Of a DNA stretch of 64,000 bases, positions 15,501-23,635 are shown piece by piece. The stretch lies in assembly GCA_963800415.1 (NCBI GenBank), contig CAWDBS010000044.1:62001-126000 (forward strand), read 5' to 3'. Position numbers and translations under genes: made by a program. Origin of the DNA: Palsa-504 sp963800415. Lineage in GTDB: Bacteria > Actinomycetota > Actinomycetes > Streptosporangiales > Streptosporangiaceae. Position 1 is the stretch's first letter. Every line of letters begins with the position of its first letter. The notes under the pieces are model-generated. The model saw nothing but the letters and a program-made list of their open reading frames with translations. It did not search any database and was not told the DNA's origin.

Positions 15501-16073
15501 GAGGAAGTAGTTCTCCTTGCCGAAGATGTCCTGCCACGCGGCGGCCGACTCCAGCGCCTCGCCGAACTGGCCCAGGCGTAGCCTGGTCTGCAGCTCACCC
15601 GACGGGCATCCGGTGGAGGCCATCAGGCCGGCGGAGTGCTCCGCGATGATCTCCTTGTCCATCCGGGGCCACTTGGCCAGCATCCCCTCGGCGTAGGAGC
15701 GGGAGGACAGCCGGAACAGGTTATGGACGCCCTCGTTGTTCCGGGCCCAGATGGTCTTGTGCAGGTAGGCGCCGCCCGCGGAGACGTCGTCCTTCTTCTG
15801 GTGCGGCTGGCCCCACAGGACCCGGCTGAGGTTGTTCCTGGCCTCGGGGGCGACGTAGGCCTCGATCCCGATCACCGGGGTGATCCCCGCTTCCTTGGCC
15901 AGCCGGTGAAACTCCGCGGCGCCGAACATGTTGCCGTGGTCCGTCATCGCCACATGCGTCATGCCCTGGCTCTTGACCTCCGCGAACAGGTCCTTCAGCC
16001 GGGCGGCGCCGTCCAGCATCGAGTACTCGGTGTGCACGTGCAGGTGAGCGAACGGCACACCGGACTCTGCCAT
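12516..16073 (-). CDS. dnaE: DNA polymerase III alpha subunit DnaE
   Basis: The replicative polymerase catalytic subunit. At 1185 residues it has the expected order: N-terminal PHP domain starting FAHLHVHTEYSMLDG, palm/fingers with PDIDIDFDERGR (catalytic Asp residues, about residue 418) and VGPGRGSAAGS, the finger region LRRAMGKKKKE, a helix-hairpin-helix region, and a C-terminal OB fold (VGGILSGVQRKVTKQG). A GAGGAGG ribosome binding site precedes the ATG at 16073. It lacks the features of the mutasome-type DnaE2 neighbourhood (no imuA/B), so it is the housekeeping DnaE1. In actinomycetes dnaE commonly sits near hisD and rluD, as here. Confidence 0.97.
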   Translation of the reverse strand: MAESGVPFAHLHVHTEYSMLDGAARLKDLFAEVKSQGMTHVAMTDHGNMFGAAEFHRLAKEAGITPVIGIEAYVAPEARNNLSRVLWGQPHQKKDDVSAGGAYLHKTIWARNNEGVHNLFRLSSRSYAEGMLAKWPRMDKEIIAEHSAGLMASTGCPSGELQTRLRLGQFGEALESAAAWQDIFGKENYFLELMEHGLDIERRVRDGLAEIGKKLGIPPVVTNDSHYTREPDAQSHDMLLCIQTGKSLADADRFRFEGTGYYIKPAAEMYALDRSDLWQEGCRNSQLLIADRVDTSGMFDFVNLMPRFPIPDGFESEADLFRAEVWKGMERRYPAGFDDQRRKQAEYEIAIICQMGFPAYFLVVADFIMWAKNNGVAVGPGRGSAAGSIVAYAMGITDLDPLDHGLIFERFLNPERVSMPDIDIDFDERGRADVIRYVTQKWGSDRVAQIVTYGTIKAKAAIKDSCRVLGFPYALGDRITKAFPPAVMGKDIPLSGIFDEAHPRYKEAGELRSLYEAEAEIKQIIDTARGIEGLIRQPGVHAAGVIMSAEPLTDHIPVWTRPADGAVITQFDYPTCEGLGLLKMDFLGLRNLTIMADAIVAIEKNRGISIDLLSLPLDDQPTYDLLSRGDTLGVFQFDGGPMRTLLRTMKPDNFEDISAVGALYRPGPMGVNSHTNYALRKNGQQEITPIHPELEEPLREVLEPTYGLIVYQEQVQKAAQILAGYTLGQADLLRRAMGKKKKEILDKEFVPFRQGCRERGYSDKAIQAVWDVLVPFAGYAFNKAHSAAYGLVSYWTAYLKANYPAEYMAALLTSVADDKDKSALYLSECRRMGIKVLPPDVNESVATFAAVGRDIRFGLAAIRNVGANVVEAVIAARKSKGGFTGFPDFLRKVPLVVCNKRVIESLIKAGAFDSFQHPRKGLVLVHEQAVDAVIDIKRNEAIGQDSLFGGDAEAEAVFDVPVPAGEWDKSTLLNFEREMLGLYVSDHPLFGIEHIIARESDCSLAELMADDAEPRPRAGDRSDAQIVKVGGILSGVQRKVTKQGNQWAAAALEDLGGAIEVLFFPQTYQLYATSIAEDAVVVVKGKVDRRDDVPKLIAMDLTIPDLSVDDSGPFVVSMPVTRCVPPVVERLREVLVTHPGPTEVHLRLRGHERTTVVRLDDKLRVATSPALIGDLKQLLGPACVS

Positions 16074-16237
16074 GATGATCAGCCTCCTCAGGGCATGCTG
16101 CGCGCCGCGCGTAGCCCTGCGAAACTAAGGCGGACAGCGCGCGTGGTCATCAACCGGTGCTCATTACCTTAGTCGAGCCGGGGCGGCCTCGCCGGTCTGG
16201 CGCGCCGGCTGGGCCGCCCGAGTTCTGGCGCGGGCGG

Positions 16238-17770
16238 TCATGCGGCGGTGTGCTGGTCGTAGTACTGGCGTATCCGGTCGGCCCAGCCGTCTGGTTCGAA
16301 GACCTGGACGCGATCGCGGGCGGGGTCCTGGGCCTGTTCCCGCCGCTCCTGCAGGCTGCGGGCGTTGGCCAGGCAGGTGTAGATGGCGCGGTCCAGGTCG
16401 AGCCGCTCGCCGTACCACGGCGGGATGATCGTGTCCTCGGTGATCTCGGCGTCGTGGCAGTCCGCGATCGTGCCCGCGGGCTTCGGGAGAGGCGGGCTGG
16501 GCGGCAGGGCGGTGCCATCGGGCCGGTGGAAGGCGAAGCTGCCGCCGGGTTTCGCGGCGATCAGGTAGCCGCGCTCGTGGACCAGCAGGTGGTGGTATTT
16601 GCAGAGGCTGATCAGGTTGACCAGGTCGGTGCGGCCGCCGTGGCTCCAGAACTGGATGTGGTGCAGGTCGACCCGCCGGGACTCGCAGCCGGGGAACCGG
16701 CACCGGCACGTGTCCCGTTCCCGGGCGGCGCGGCGCAGCGCCGCGTTCGGTCGGCGGCGCCGGCGGCCAAGGCGAAGTACCGACCCATCACGGTCGTGCA
16801 CCATCCAGCTAAGCGCGGCGGTGCAGCCGAGCATCTGGGCGGTGGACACGCTGATCGCCGGGCCGTCCTCCACGTGACACCGGCCTGGGTCCGCCGGATC
16901 CCCCGGCACGGACGGGGCTGGCACGGGCGTTTCCGGGCCGGCCGGGCGGGGGGTGACAGTGGACGGGGCATCGGTGAGGGCATTAGCGCCGACGTGCACC
17001 ACGACCTGGTACACCTCTGGGTCATCGGCCCCGGCCACCTTCCCGGCCAGGAACGCCTCGGCCACCACCAGCAGCGCGTCGGCCAGGCTCGATGATGTCG
17101 CCACCACCGGCAGGCCGGCCGCCGCGGGCGTTTCCGCGGAAACGCCCGCCCCCTCCTCCTCGTGCTTGTGGGGGTGTTCCAGGTCCCCGGCCGCCGCCCG
17201 CAGCGCCTTCAGCAGCACTGCCCCCTGAAGAGGCGGCAGCCGGAACGTGCCGGCCAGCGACCCGTCCTCCTCCAGCCGCCAGGCCAGCCGCCGCCGGACC
17301 CGCGCCGCGGCATCATCAGCAGTGGTGACCTGCCGGTGCGCGCGGGCGAACTGCTCCAGCTGATTTCCCGTCATCGGCCCGGCGATCTCCGCCAGGCCCT
17401 CCTCGGTGGCCGGGGTGGCGATCCGGGTCAGCGCCCGCACCTTGGCATAGGACAGCCGGGCCGCGGCGAACCCAGCCCGGATCACCGGCAGGTCTCGCAG
17501 CGCCCGCGCGACCCGGACGTGCTCCCGGGCGGTGCCGGCCGACATCTGGCACTTCCAGGACAGCCACTGCGCGCAGCTGTTCATCTCCCAGCTGGCCCAG
17601 CCGCGGCGGGCGTCGAAGTCAGCCAGCAGGACCAGGAACCGGCACGTCGCCGCGGTCAGGTGCCCCGCCAGCTCGCAGATCTGCGCCTCCAGTCGCTCCA
17701 GCGGCATCGGGGCGTCAGGGACAGGGATGGTGCTGCCGGGCGCAGAGCCCGGCTCCCGTATATCGAACAT
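16238..17770 (-). CDS. DUF222 / HNH endonuclease domain protein (13E12 repeat family)
   Basis: A 510-residue member of the actinobacterial DUF222-HNH family, multi-copy and mobile-like in many genomes. The N-terminal DUF222 region includes SWKCQMSAGTAREHVRVARAL near residue 75. A variable Pro/Thr-rich centre follows. The HNH nuclease motif near residue 400 reads CRFPGC, then VDLHHIQFWSHGGRTD, then NLISLCKYHHLLVHE, with the Cys, His and Asn positions intact. The ATG at 17770 is used because a TAGCGT box ends 7 nt before it; the longer frame upstream would run through a neighbouring gene remnant. Substrate and role are unknown; nuclease activity is inferred from the motif. Confidence 0.85.
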   Translation of the reverse strand: MFDIREPGSAPGSTIPVPDAPMPLERLEAQICELAGHLTAATCRFLVLLADFDARRGWASWEMNSCAQWLSWKCQMSAGTAREHVRVARALRDLPVIRAGFAAARLSYAKVRALTRIATPATEEGLAEIAGPMTGNQLEQFARAHRQVTTADDAAARVRRRLAWRLEEDGSLAGTFRLPPLQGAVLLKALRAAAGDLEHPHKHEEEGAGVSAETPAAAGLPVVATSSSLADALLVVAEAFLAGKVAGADDPEVYQVVVHVGANALTDAPSTVTPRPAGPETPVPAPSVPGDPADPGRCHVEDGPAISVSTAQMLGCTAALSWMVHDRDGSVLRLGRRRRRPNAALRRAARERDTCRCRFPGCESRRVDLHHIQFWSHGGRTDLVNLISLCKYHHLLVHERGYLIAAKPGGSFAFHRPDGTALPPSPPLPKPAGTIADCHDAEITEDTIIPPWYGERLDLDRAIYTCLANARSLQERREQAQDPARDRVQVFEPDGWADRIRQYYDQHTAA

Positions 17771-17777
17771 GTATTTG

Positions 17778-17783
17778 ACGCTA
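17778..17783 (-). promoter_or_regulatory. Candidate -10 box (TAGCGT), leaderless HNH gene
   Basis: On the minus strand TAGCGT is followed by 7 nt and the ATG at 17770, with no ribosome binding site visible. It matches the pattern seen before ppgK and ileS. Confidence 0.35.
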
Positions 17784-18117
17784 GCACGAGGGTATGACAA
17801 TCCTGGGCGACGCCTTGTGCAGCGCCGGCGACAGGGCCAGCACACCGAGCGCCGCCACGGATATCCCGCCTATGAACGTGACCTGCGCGATCGAGACGTC
17901 AGGTGAACCCGAGCGCGCAGATCGTGATTATCGCGACCGCGCCCACCGCCGTCGGCCACAGCGGCGGGCCGCCCCAGGTCACTACCCGCGTGGTCTGGAT
18001 GTACAGCAGGCGCCACACCTCGCGTTCCGGCCCGCCCGGAGCGCCGAGCGCCGTCATCGCGGCCGCCAGTTCCGCCCTGGCCAGCACTACGAGGTGCTCC
18101 TGCCGAACCCCTGACAC
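17781..18117 (-). pseudogene. Probable frameshifted small two-helix membrane protein
   Basis: From 18117 the first frame encodes about 72 residues ending in a hydrophobic helix (LWPTAVGAVAIITICALGF) and stops at 17899. In another frame, immediately after, a second hydrophobic helix appears (VTFIGGISVAALGVLALSP) followed by a basic tail ending at 17781. Together they look like one small protein with two membrane helices, split by a frameshift near 17895. No family is recognised. It could also be two unrelated chance frames. Confidence 0.35.
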
Positions 18118-18154
18118 GCCCGGCTTCCTCGATCCGGCATGCTGGTGACCCTGG

Positions 18155-18952
18155 TCAGTTCCAGCGGACCCGGACGCTGGATTTCCAGGACGCGAGCAGT
18201 CCGGGGTCTCCGGTAACGGTGACGTCGGCCTGGGCGGCGCTGGCGCGGTTCCATAGGTACAGGTAGACGCCGGAGGCGGGGCCGCTCACCGTGCACCCGG
18301 CGCTCTCCGGGCCGTCGGCGCCTGAATCCTGGCTGTCTGTGCGGCGCGGCTGCAGGCGGCCCTCCTGCGCCTTGATGGACCAGGCGTCGCCGGTGTCCGC
18401 GGCCAGCACGTGCAGCTGCCCGCTATCGGCGGTCTTCGGGTCGGCACCGGGCTGGTACTTGCGCCGCCGCCCGAACCCCATGATCAGCTCGTCGATGCCG
18501 TCGGCGGCGAACTCCGCCGGGTAGTCGGGCGTCGTGCCGATGGCGGCCTCCGCGTCGGCCCGGTGGATGGCAGTCTCGTGGGCCTGCCGTCGCGCCCAGA
18601 ACGCCAGCGGCGACGGCGCGGCCATGAACGTACCGCACTCCAGGGCGGGATCGGCCGCGGCCAGAGTCTCCGTCAGCGCGGCGTGGCCCGCTCGGAACCA
18701 GGCGAGCAGCCCGGCGTCATCGGCGCCGCCGCGCAGGATCTCCTCCTCCGGCGGCCCGTCGAGGACCTGGGCGGGACCCTCGGTGATGTGCCGGGCGGCC
18801 CACCGGTGGACGTAGCCGGTGTGCCGCAGCAGGTCTTTGACCAGCCAGGGCGGGCAGGGCGGCACGGCGGCGTCGAGCCCGGCCCGTTCGGCCGCATCGG
18901 CCAGCCGCTCGCCCTGGCGGCGCAGTGCGTCAATGTGCTCGGCGATCTCCAT
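18155..18952 (-). CDS. DinB/maleylpyruvate isomerase-like (MDMPI N domain) protein
   Basis: A 265-residue member of the mycothiol-dependent maleylpyruvate isomerase-like family, which has a DinB helical bundle with a His-based metal site plus a C-terminal SCP2-like domain. Visible are CPPWLVKDLLRHTGYVHRW near residue 33, the HETAIHRADAEAA motif near 128 (candidate ligands) and the C-terminal ASGVYLYLWNRAS segment ending in WKSSVRVRW. The substrate is unknown. The ATG at 18952 lies 5 bp after the rluD stop, so it is likely the last gene of the lspA-rluD operon. The in-frame extension upstream would lie within rluD and is not used. Confidence 0.82.
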   Translation of the reverse strand: MEIAEHIDALRRQGERLADAAERAGLDAAVPPCPPWLVKDLLRHTGYVHRWAARHITEGPAQVLDGPPEEEILRGGADDAGLLAWFRAGHAALTETLAAADPALECGTFMAAPSPLAFWARRQAHETAIHRADAEAAIGTTPDYPAEFAADGIDELIMGFGRRRKYQPGADPKTADSGQLHVLAADTGDAWSIKAQEGRLQPRRTDSQDSGADGPESAGCTVSGPASGVYLYLWNRASAAQADVTVTGDPGLLASWKSSVRVRWN

Positions 18953-18957
18953 CTGAG

Positions 18958-19896
18958 TCAGCTTCCGGCTCGCAGGATGTCCAGGACGCGGGCCAGGTCC
19001 GGCGGGTAGTCGCTGGTGAACGTGACCTCGCGGCCGTCGGCGGGGTGCGCGAACGTCAGGCTGACCGCGTGCAGCCACTGCCGGGCCGAAGGGTTCAGGC
19101 CGAGTTCAGCGGCCAGCACCGGGTCGGCGCCGTAGAGCAGGTCACCTACGCACGGGTGCCTGATCGCGGCCATGTGCACCCGGATCTGATGGGTCCGGCC
19201 GGTTTCCAGGTGCACCGAGACCAGGCTGGCGGCCCGGAACGCCTCCAGCGTGTCGTAGTGGGTCACGCTCGGGCGGCCGTCGCTGACCACGGCGAACCGG
19301 CCGTCGCCGGACGGGTGCCTGCCGATCGGCGCGTCCACCGTGCCGCGCAGCGGATCGGGGTGCCCCTGCACGAGCGCGTGGTAGCGCTTGTCCACGGTGC
19401 GCTCGCGGAAGGCGCGCTTGAGCGCGCTGTAAGCCCGCTCGCTCTTGGCCACCACCATCACGCCGGTGGTGTTCGCGTCCAGCCGGTGCACGATGCCCTG
19501 GCGTTCGGCGGCACCGCTGGTCGCCACCGTGTGCCCGGCCGCGATCAGGCCGCCGGTGACGGTCGGCCCGGACCAGCCGGGCGTCGGGTGCGCGGCCACC
19601 CCGCGGGGTTTGTCGATCACCACGATGTCGTCGTCCTCGTAGCGGATGATCAGGCCCTCGACCGCTCGCGCGGGTTCGGCCGGACGCGGTGGCGGCAGCG
19701 TGACCTGCAGCGGATCCCCGGCCAGGACGCGGTCCGACTTGGACGCGGTCCGCCCGTCGAGAAGCACCAGGCCATCGGTGATCAGCTCCGCGGCCCGGGA
19801 CCTGGACAGTCCGAGCATCCGGGCCAGCGCGGCATCGAGCCGCTCGCCGTCCAGGCCGTCGGGCACCGCGATCTGGCGTTCGCCGGGAGTCGTCAT
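18958..19896 (-). CDS. rluD: RluD-family rRNA pseudouridine synthase
   Basis: A protein of 312 residues with an N-terminal S4 RNA-binding domain (LDAALARMLGLSRSRAAELI) and a RluA/RluD catalytic domain. The catalytic Asp is residue 140 in VHRLDANTTG. The ETGRTHQIRVHMA motif near 230 completes the family signature. It probably modifies 23S rRNA helix 69 uridines, though RluC-type specificity cannot be excluded. The ATG at 19896 overlaps the lspA stop (ATGA), the standard actinobacterial lspA-rluD arrangement. Confidence 0.92.
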   Translation of the reverse strand: MTTPGERQIAVPDGLDGERLDAALARMLGLSRSRAAELITDGLVLLDGRTASKSDRVLAGDPLQVTLPPPRPAEPARAVEGLIIRYEDDDIVVIDKPRGVAAHPTPGWSGPTVTGGLIAAGHTVATSGAAERQGIVHRLDANTTGVMVVAKSERAYSALKRAFRERTVDKRYHALVQGHPDPLRGTVDAPIGRHPSGDGRFAVVSDGRPSVTHYDTLEAFRAASLVSVHLETGRTHQIRVHMAAIRHPCVGDLLYGADPVLAAELGLNPSARQWLHAVSLTFAHPADGREVTFTSDYPPDLARVLDILRAGS

Positions 19897-20411
19897 GCGG
19901 GTTCCTGGGCGGCCCTGGTCCCGTCCAGCCGGATCCCGCGCAGCGCGAGCAGCACGACCAGCACGCCAGCGCAGACGATGGCGGAGTCGGCGAGGTTGAA
20001 GACCGGCCAATCGGGCAGCTCGATCCAGTCGACGACGTGCCCCTGGAACAGCCCGGGTGCGCGGAAGATCCGGTCCAGCAGGTTGCCGGTGGCCCCGCCG
20101 AGCAGCAGGCCAAGGGTGATGGCCCAGCCGATGCTGCGCAAGTTCCTGGCGGCACGCAGGATGTAGACGATCACGCCGAGGGCGATGGCAGTGAACACGA
20201 TCGTCATCGAGGTGCCGATGCTGAACGCGGCCCCGCCGTTGCGGGTCAGCGTGATGGTCAGCAGCCCGCCGAGCAGCCGGATAGGCGTGTGGCCCGGCAT
20301 CTGGGCAACCACGATGGCCTTGGAGACGACGTCGGCCGCGAGGACGAACACGGCCACCCCGAGCAGCAAGCCGACCCGGCGCGGCCGGGCCGTCGCCCCG
20401 GCGTCTGTCAT
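19893..20411 (-). CDS. lspA: Lipoprotein signal peptidase II LspA
   Basis: An integral membrane aspartyl peptidase that cleaves signal peptides from diacylglyceryl-modified prolipoproteins. The 172-residue protein shows four membrane segments. The catalytic Asp residues are 113 in GNLLDRIF and 142 in FNLADSAI, with TRNGGAAFS near residue 56 as the conserved N-terminal motif. The start ATG at 20411 faces ileS divergently across about 40 bp, which must contain both promoters. The TraR/DksA-type gene often found beside lspA in actinomycetes is not present. Confidence 0.95.
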   Translation of the reverse strand: MTDAGATARPRRVGLLLGVAVFVLAADVVSKAIVVAQMPGHTPIRLLGGLLTITLTRNGGAAFSIGTSMTIVFTAIALGVIVYILRAARNLRSIGWAITLGLLLGGATGNLLDRIFRAPGLFQGHVVDWIELPDWPVFNLADSAIVCAGVLVVLLALRGIRLDGTRAAQEPA

Positions 20412-20439
20412 GGTGAGAAAGCTTAGCTGCGCTTTCAGC

Positions 20440-20445
20440 TACGCT
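20440..20445 (+). promoter_or_regulatory. Candidate -10 box (TACGCT) of leaderless ileS
   Basis: TACGCT is separated from the GTG at 20452 by 6 nt and no Shine-Dalgarno is present, so the mRNA probably starts at the GTG. No convincing -35 is visible. Confidence 0.45.
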
Positions 20446-20451
20446 GGGCCG

Positions 20452-23400
20452 GTGCAGGGATTCGAGCCGCTCCCCGCGCAGGTCGACCTGCCCGCGCTAG
20501 AGCAAGAAGTACTCACTCGCTGGCAGGACGCGGGAATCTTCGAGCGGTCGCTGAAGCAGACCGCGGGCGGGCCGCGGTGGACCTTCTACGAAGGGCCGCC
20601 GACCGCTAACGGGATGCCCGGCGCGCATCACGTGGAGGCGCGCACGTTCAAGGACCTGTTCCCCAGGTTCAAGACCATGCAGGGGTTCCACGTCCCGCGC
20701 AAGGCCGGCTGGGACTGCCACGGGCTGCCGGTCGAGGTCGCGGTGGAGAAGGAACTCGGCCTGACCGGCAAGCGGGACATCGAGGCGTACGGGGTCGCCG
20801 CGTTCAACGCGCGCTGCCGCGAGTCGGTGCTCAGGCACGTGGACGCGTGGCTGGAGATGTCCGGGCGGATGGGCTACTGGGCCGACAACGACCACGCCTA
20901 CCGGACCATGGACCCGAGTTACATCGAGTCGGTCTGGTGGTCGCTCAAGAACATCTACGCCCGCGGGCTGCTGGTCCGCGATCACCGGATCAGCCCGTAC
21001 TGCCCGCGCTGCGGCACGCCGCTGTCCGACCACGAGATGGGCCAGGAAGACGTCTACCAGAAGGTCTCCGACCCGGCCATCACGGTCAGGTTCCGGCTGC
21101 TCACCCTGCCTGAGGGCGGGGCGAGCGAGCTCGAGGGCGCCGACCTGCTCGTCTGGACGACCACGCCGTGGACGCTGGTCGCCAACACCGCCGTGGCGGT
21201 GCACCCGGACGCGGCCTACGTGGTCGCGCGCCGGTCCCGGGACGGCGACCGGGTGGTGGTCGCGGACGACCTGTTCGCCAGGGTGCTCGGTGATGGCTGG
21301 CACGTCGCCGCCAGGTTCAGCGGACAAGCCCTGGTCGGGGCGAGATACCGGCCCCCGTTCGGCCTGGTAAAGATCCCGGACGCCCATGTGGTGATTCCGG
21401 GGTCATTCGTGACTACGGAGGATGGCACCGGGCTGGTCCACCTGGCGCCGGCCTTCGGCGCCGACGACATGGCGGCGTCGCGCGCGTACGGCCTGCCGGT
21501 GGTCAACCCGATCCGGCCCGACGGGCACTTCGAGGACGACGTGCCGCTGGTCGGCGGGCTGTTCTTCAAGGACGCCGACCAGCGGCTGATCTCCGATCTC
21601 GACGATCGCGGCCTGCTGTTCCGGTCCGAACGGCACCAGCACAGCTACCCGCACTGCTGGCGGTGCGGCACTGCGCTCCTCTACTACGCGGTGCCCTCGT
21701 GGTTCATCAGGACCACCGCGGTCAAGGCCAAGCTGCTGGCCGAGAACGAGCGGACGAACTGGTACCCGGCGACGGTCAAGCGCGGCCGGTATGGCGAGTG
21801 GCTGCGGAATAACGTGGACTGGGCGCTGTCCCGGACTAGGTACTGGGGTACGCCGCTGCCGCTGTGGGTGTGCCCGGACTCGCACCTGACCTGCGTCGGC
21901 TCGCTCGCGGAACTGTCCGAACTGGCCGGGCGGGACTTGACCGGGCTCGACCCGCACCGCCCGTTCGTGGACGAGGTCACGTTCGCGTGCCCCTCATGCG
22001 GGGAGCGCGCCCGCCGGGTGCCCGAGGTGATCGACGTCTGGTACGACTCGGGTGCGATGCCGTTCGCCCAGTTTGGCGCGCCGCTGCGGGGCGCCGAGGA
22101 GTTCGCCGCCTCGTACCCGGCGCAGTTCATCTGCGAGGCGCTGGACCAGACCCGGGGCTGGTTTTACTCGCTGATGGCCGTGGGGACGATGGTGTTCGGG
22201 CGTTCGGCGTACGAGAACGTGGTGTGCCTAGGGCTGCTCGTCGACGAGACCGGCCGCAAGATGAGCAAGCACCTGGGCAACGTGCTCGAGCCGATCCCGC
22301 TGATGGACGCGCACGGCGCCGACGCGCTGCGCTGGTTCTTCGCCGCCTCCGGCTCGCCGTGGGGCGCGCGCCGGGTGGGGCACGACGTGCTCAGCGAGAT
22401 CGTCAGGAAGGTACTGCTCACCTACTGGAACACGGCGTCGTTCCTGGTCCTGTACGCCAACGCGGGCGGCTGGACGCCGTCCGGGGACGCCGCGCCTGCG
22501 GTGGCGGACCGGCCTTTGCTTGACCGGTGGCTGCTGAGCGAGCTGCACATGGTGGTACGCGATGTCACCTTGTCGCTGGAGTCCTTCGACACGGTGGCGG
22601 CCGGGCGGCGGCTCGCGATGCTCATCGACGACCTGTCCAACTGGTACGTGCGCCGGTCGCGGCGGCGGTTCTGGGACGGGCCCGGGTCTTTGGCTGGGGC
22701 CTCGGCGTTCGCCACGCTGTACGAGTGCGTGACCACGCTGGCGCTGCTGATGGCGCCCTTCGTACCGTTCGTGACGGATTACCTCTGGGGTGTGCTGCGG
22801 CGGACCGGGGCGCCGGAGTCGGTGCACCTGGCATCATGGCCAGTGGCTGATGTGTCGCGCATCGACCCGATGCTTTCCGCGCAGATGGCGCTGGCCCGGC
22901 GGCTGGTCGAGCTGGGACGGTCGGCCCGGTCGGGGGCTTCGGTCCGCACCAGGCAGCCGCTGAGCCGGGCGCTGATCGGGGCGGCCGGCTTCGATGAGCT
23001 GCCAGCCGAGCTGCGCTCGCTGGTCGCCCAGGAGCTGAACGTGGCGTCGCTCGATGTCCTGGGCGGCGAGGCCGGGGAACTGGTCGACTATGCGGTCAAA
23101 CCGAACTTCCGCGCGCTCGGCCGCCGGTTCGGGGCGCAGACCCCGGCGGTGGCGGCCGCGATCGCAGGCACGCCGGGCACGGATATCGCCACCGCGGTAC
23201 TGGCGGGCGGCACGGTAGCGGTGACGGTGTCGGACTCACCGGTCTCGGTGGGCGCGGCCGACGTGATCGTGACGCAGACGCCGCGGGCGGGCTGGGCGGT
23301 GGCCACCGACGCGGGCGAGACCGTGGCCATCGACACCACCGTCACCCCGGAACTGCGGCGCGAAGGGCTGGCGCGCGAAGTCATCAGGCTGGTCCAGGAA

Positions 23401-23622
23401 GCTCGCAAGAACGACGGCCTGGACGTCACCGACCGGATCGCGCTCAGCTGGGCGGCTCGCGACCCGGAACTGGCCGCGGCGCTGACCCAGCACGCTGCGT
23501 TGATCGCGGCTGAGGTGCTGGCGGTGGAGTTCGGGCCCGCCGGGGCGGAACCAGTGCCTGCTGACGCGAGAGAGCACGCGGAAGAGGGACTCGGCTTGCG
23601 GTTCTGGCTCAGGCGTGTCTGA
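20452..23622 (+). CDS. ileS: Isoleucyl-tRNA synthetase (type 2)
   Basis: It charges tRNA-Ile with isoleucine in the cytosol. The 1056-residue protein has the type-2 (eukaryote-like) form of the HIGH signature, PTANGMPGAHHVEAR at about residues 50-65, and KMSKHLGN near 605. Other landmarks are GWDCHGLPVEV, the editing-domain LVWTTTPWTLVANTAVAV, Cys-rich YCPRCG and CPSCGERA zinc-type motifs, and ALDQTRGWFYSLM before KMSK. Type-2 enzymes are commonly less sensitive to mupirocin; whether this one is cannot be read here. The GTG at 20452 was chosen because aligned family N-termini start there and a TACGCT box lies 6 nt upstream; the much longer upstream open frame overlaps lspA antisense. Confidence 0.95.
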   Translation: MQGFEPLPAQVDLPALEQEVLTRWQDAGIFERSLKQTAGGPRWTFYEGPPTANGMPGAHHVEARTFKDLFPRFKTMQGFHVPRKAGWDCHGLPVEVAVEKELGLTGKRDIEAYGVAAFNARCRESVLRHVDAWLEMSGRMGYWADNDHAYRTMDPSYIESVWWSLKNIYARGLLVRDHRISPYCPRCGTPLSDHEMGQEDVYQKVSDPAITVRFRLLTLPEGGASELEGADLLVWTTTPWTLVANTAVAVHPDAAYVVARRSRDGDRVVVADDLFARVLGDGWHVAARFSGQALVGARYRPPFGLVKIPDAHVVIPGSFVTTEDGTGLVHLAPAFGADDMAASRAYGLPVVNPIRPDGHFEDDVPLVGGLFFKDADQRLISDLDDRGLLFRSERHQHSYPHCWRCGTALLYYAVPSWFIRTTAVKAKLLAENERTNWYPATVKRGRYGEWLRNNVDWALSRTRYWGTPLPLWVCPDSHLTCVGSLAELSELAGRDLTGLDPHRPFVDEVTFACPSCGERARRVPEVIDVWYDSGAMPFAQFGAPLRGAEEFAASYPAQFICEALDQTRGWFYSLMAVGTMVFGRSAYENVVCLGLLVDETGRKMSKHLGNVLEPIPLMDAHGADALRWFFAASGSPWGARRVGHDVLSEIVRKVLLTYWNTASFLVLYANAGGWTPSGDAAPAVADRPLLDRWLLSELHMVVRDVTLSLESFDTVAAGRRLAMLIDDLSNWYVRRSRRRFWDGPGSLAGASAFATLYECVTTLALLMAPFVPFVTDYLWGVLRRTGAPESVHLASWPVADVSRIDPMLSAQMALARRLVELGRSARSGASVRTRQPLSRALIGAAGFDELPAELRSLVAQELNVASLDVLGGEAGELVDYAVKPNFRALGRRFGAQTPAVAAAIAGTPGTDIATAVLAGGTVAVTVSDSPVSVGAADVIVTQTPRAGWAVATDAGETVAIDTTVTPELRREGLAREVIRLVQEARKNDGLDVTDRIALSWAARDPELAAALTQHAALIAAEVLAVEFGPAGAEPVPADAREHAEEGLGLRFWLRRV

Positions 23623-23635
23623 TCTGTGCTTCCGG

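Noticed and set aside
20185..20451. N-terminal extension of the ileS frame
   Set aside because: It overlaps lspA antisense, has no IleS homology, and the TACGCT box plus the family N-terminus point to the GTG at 20452.
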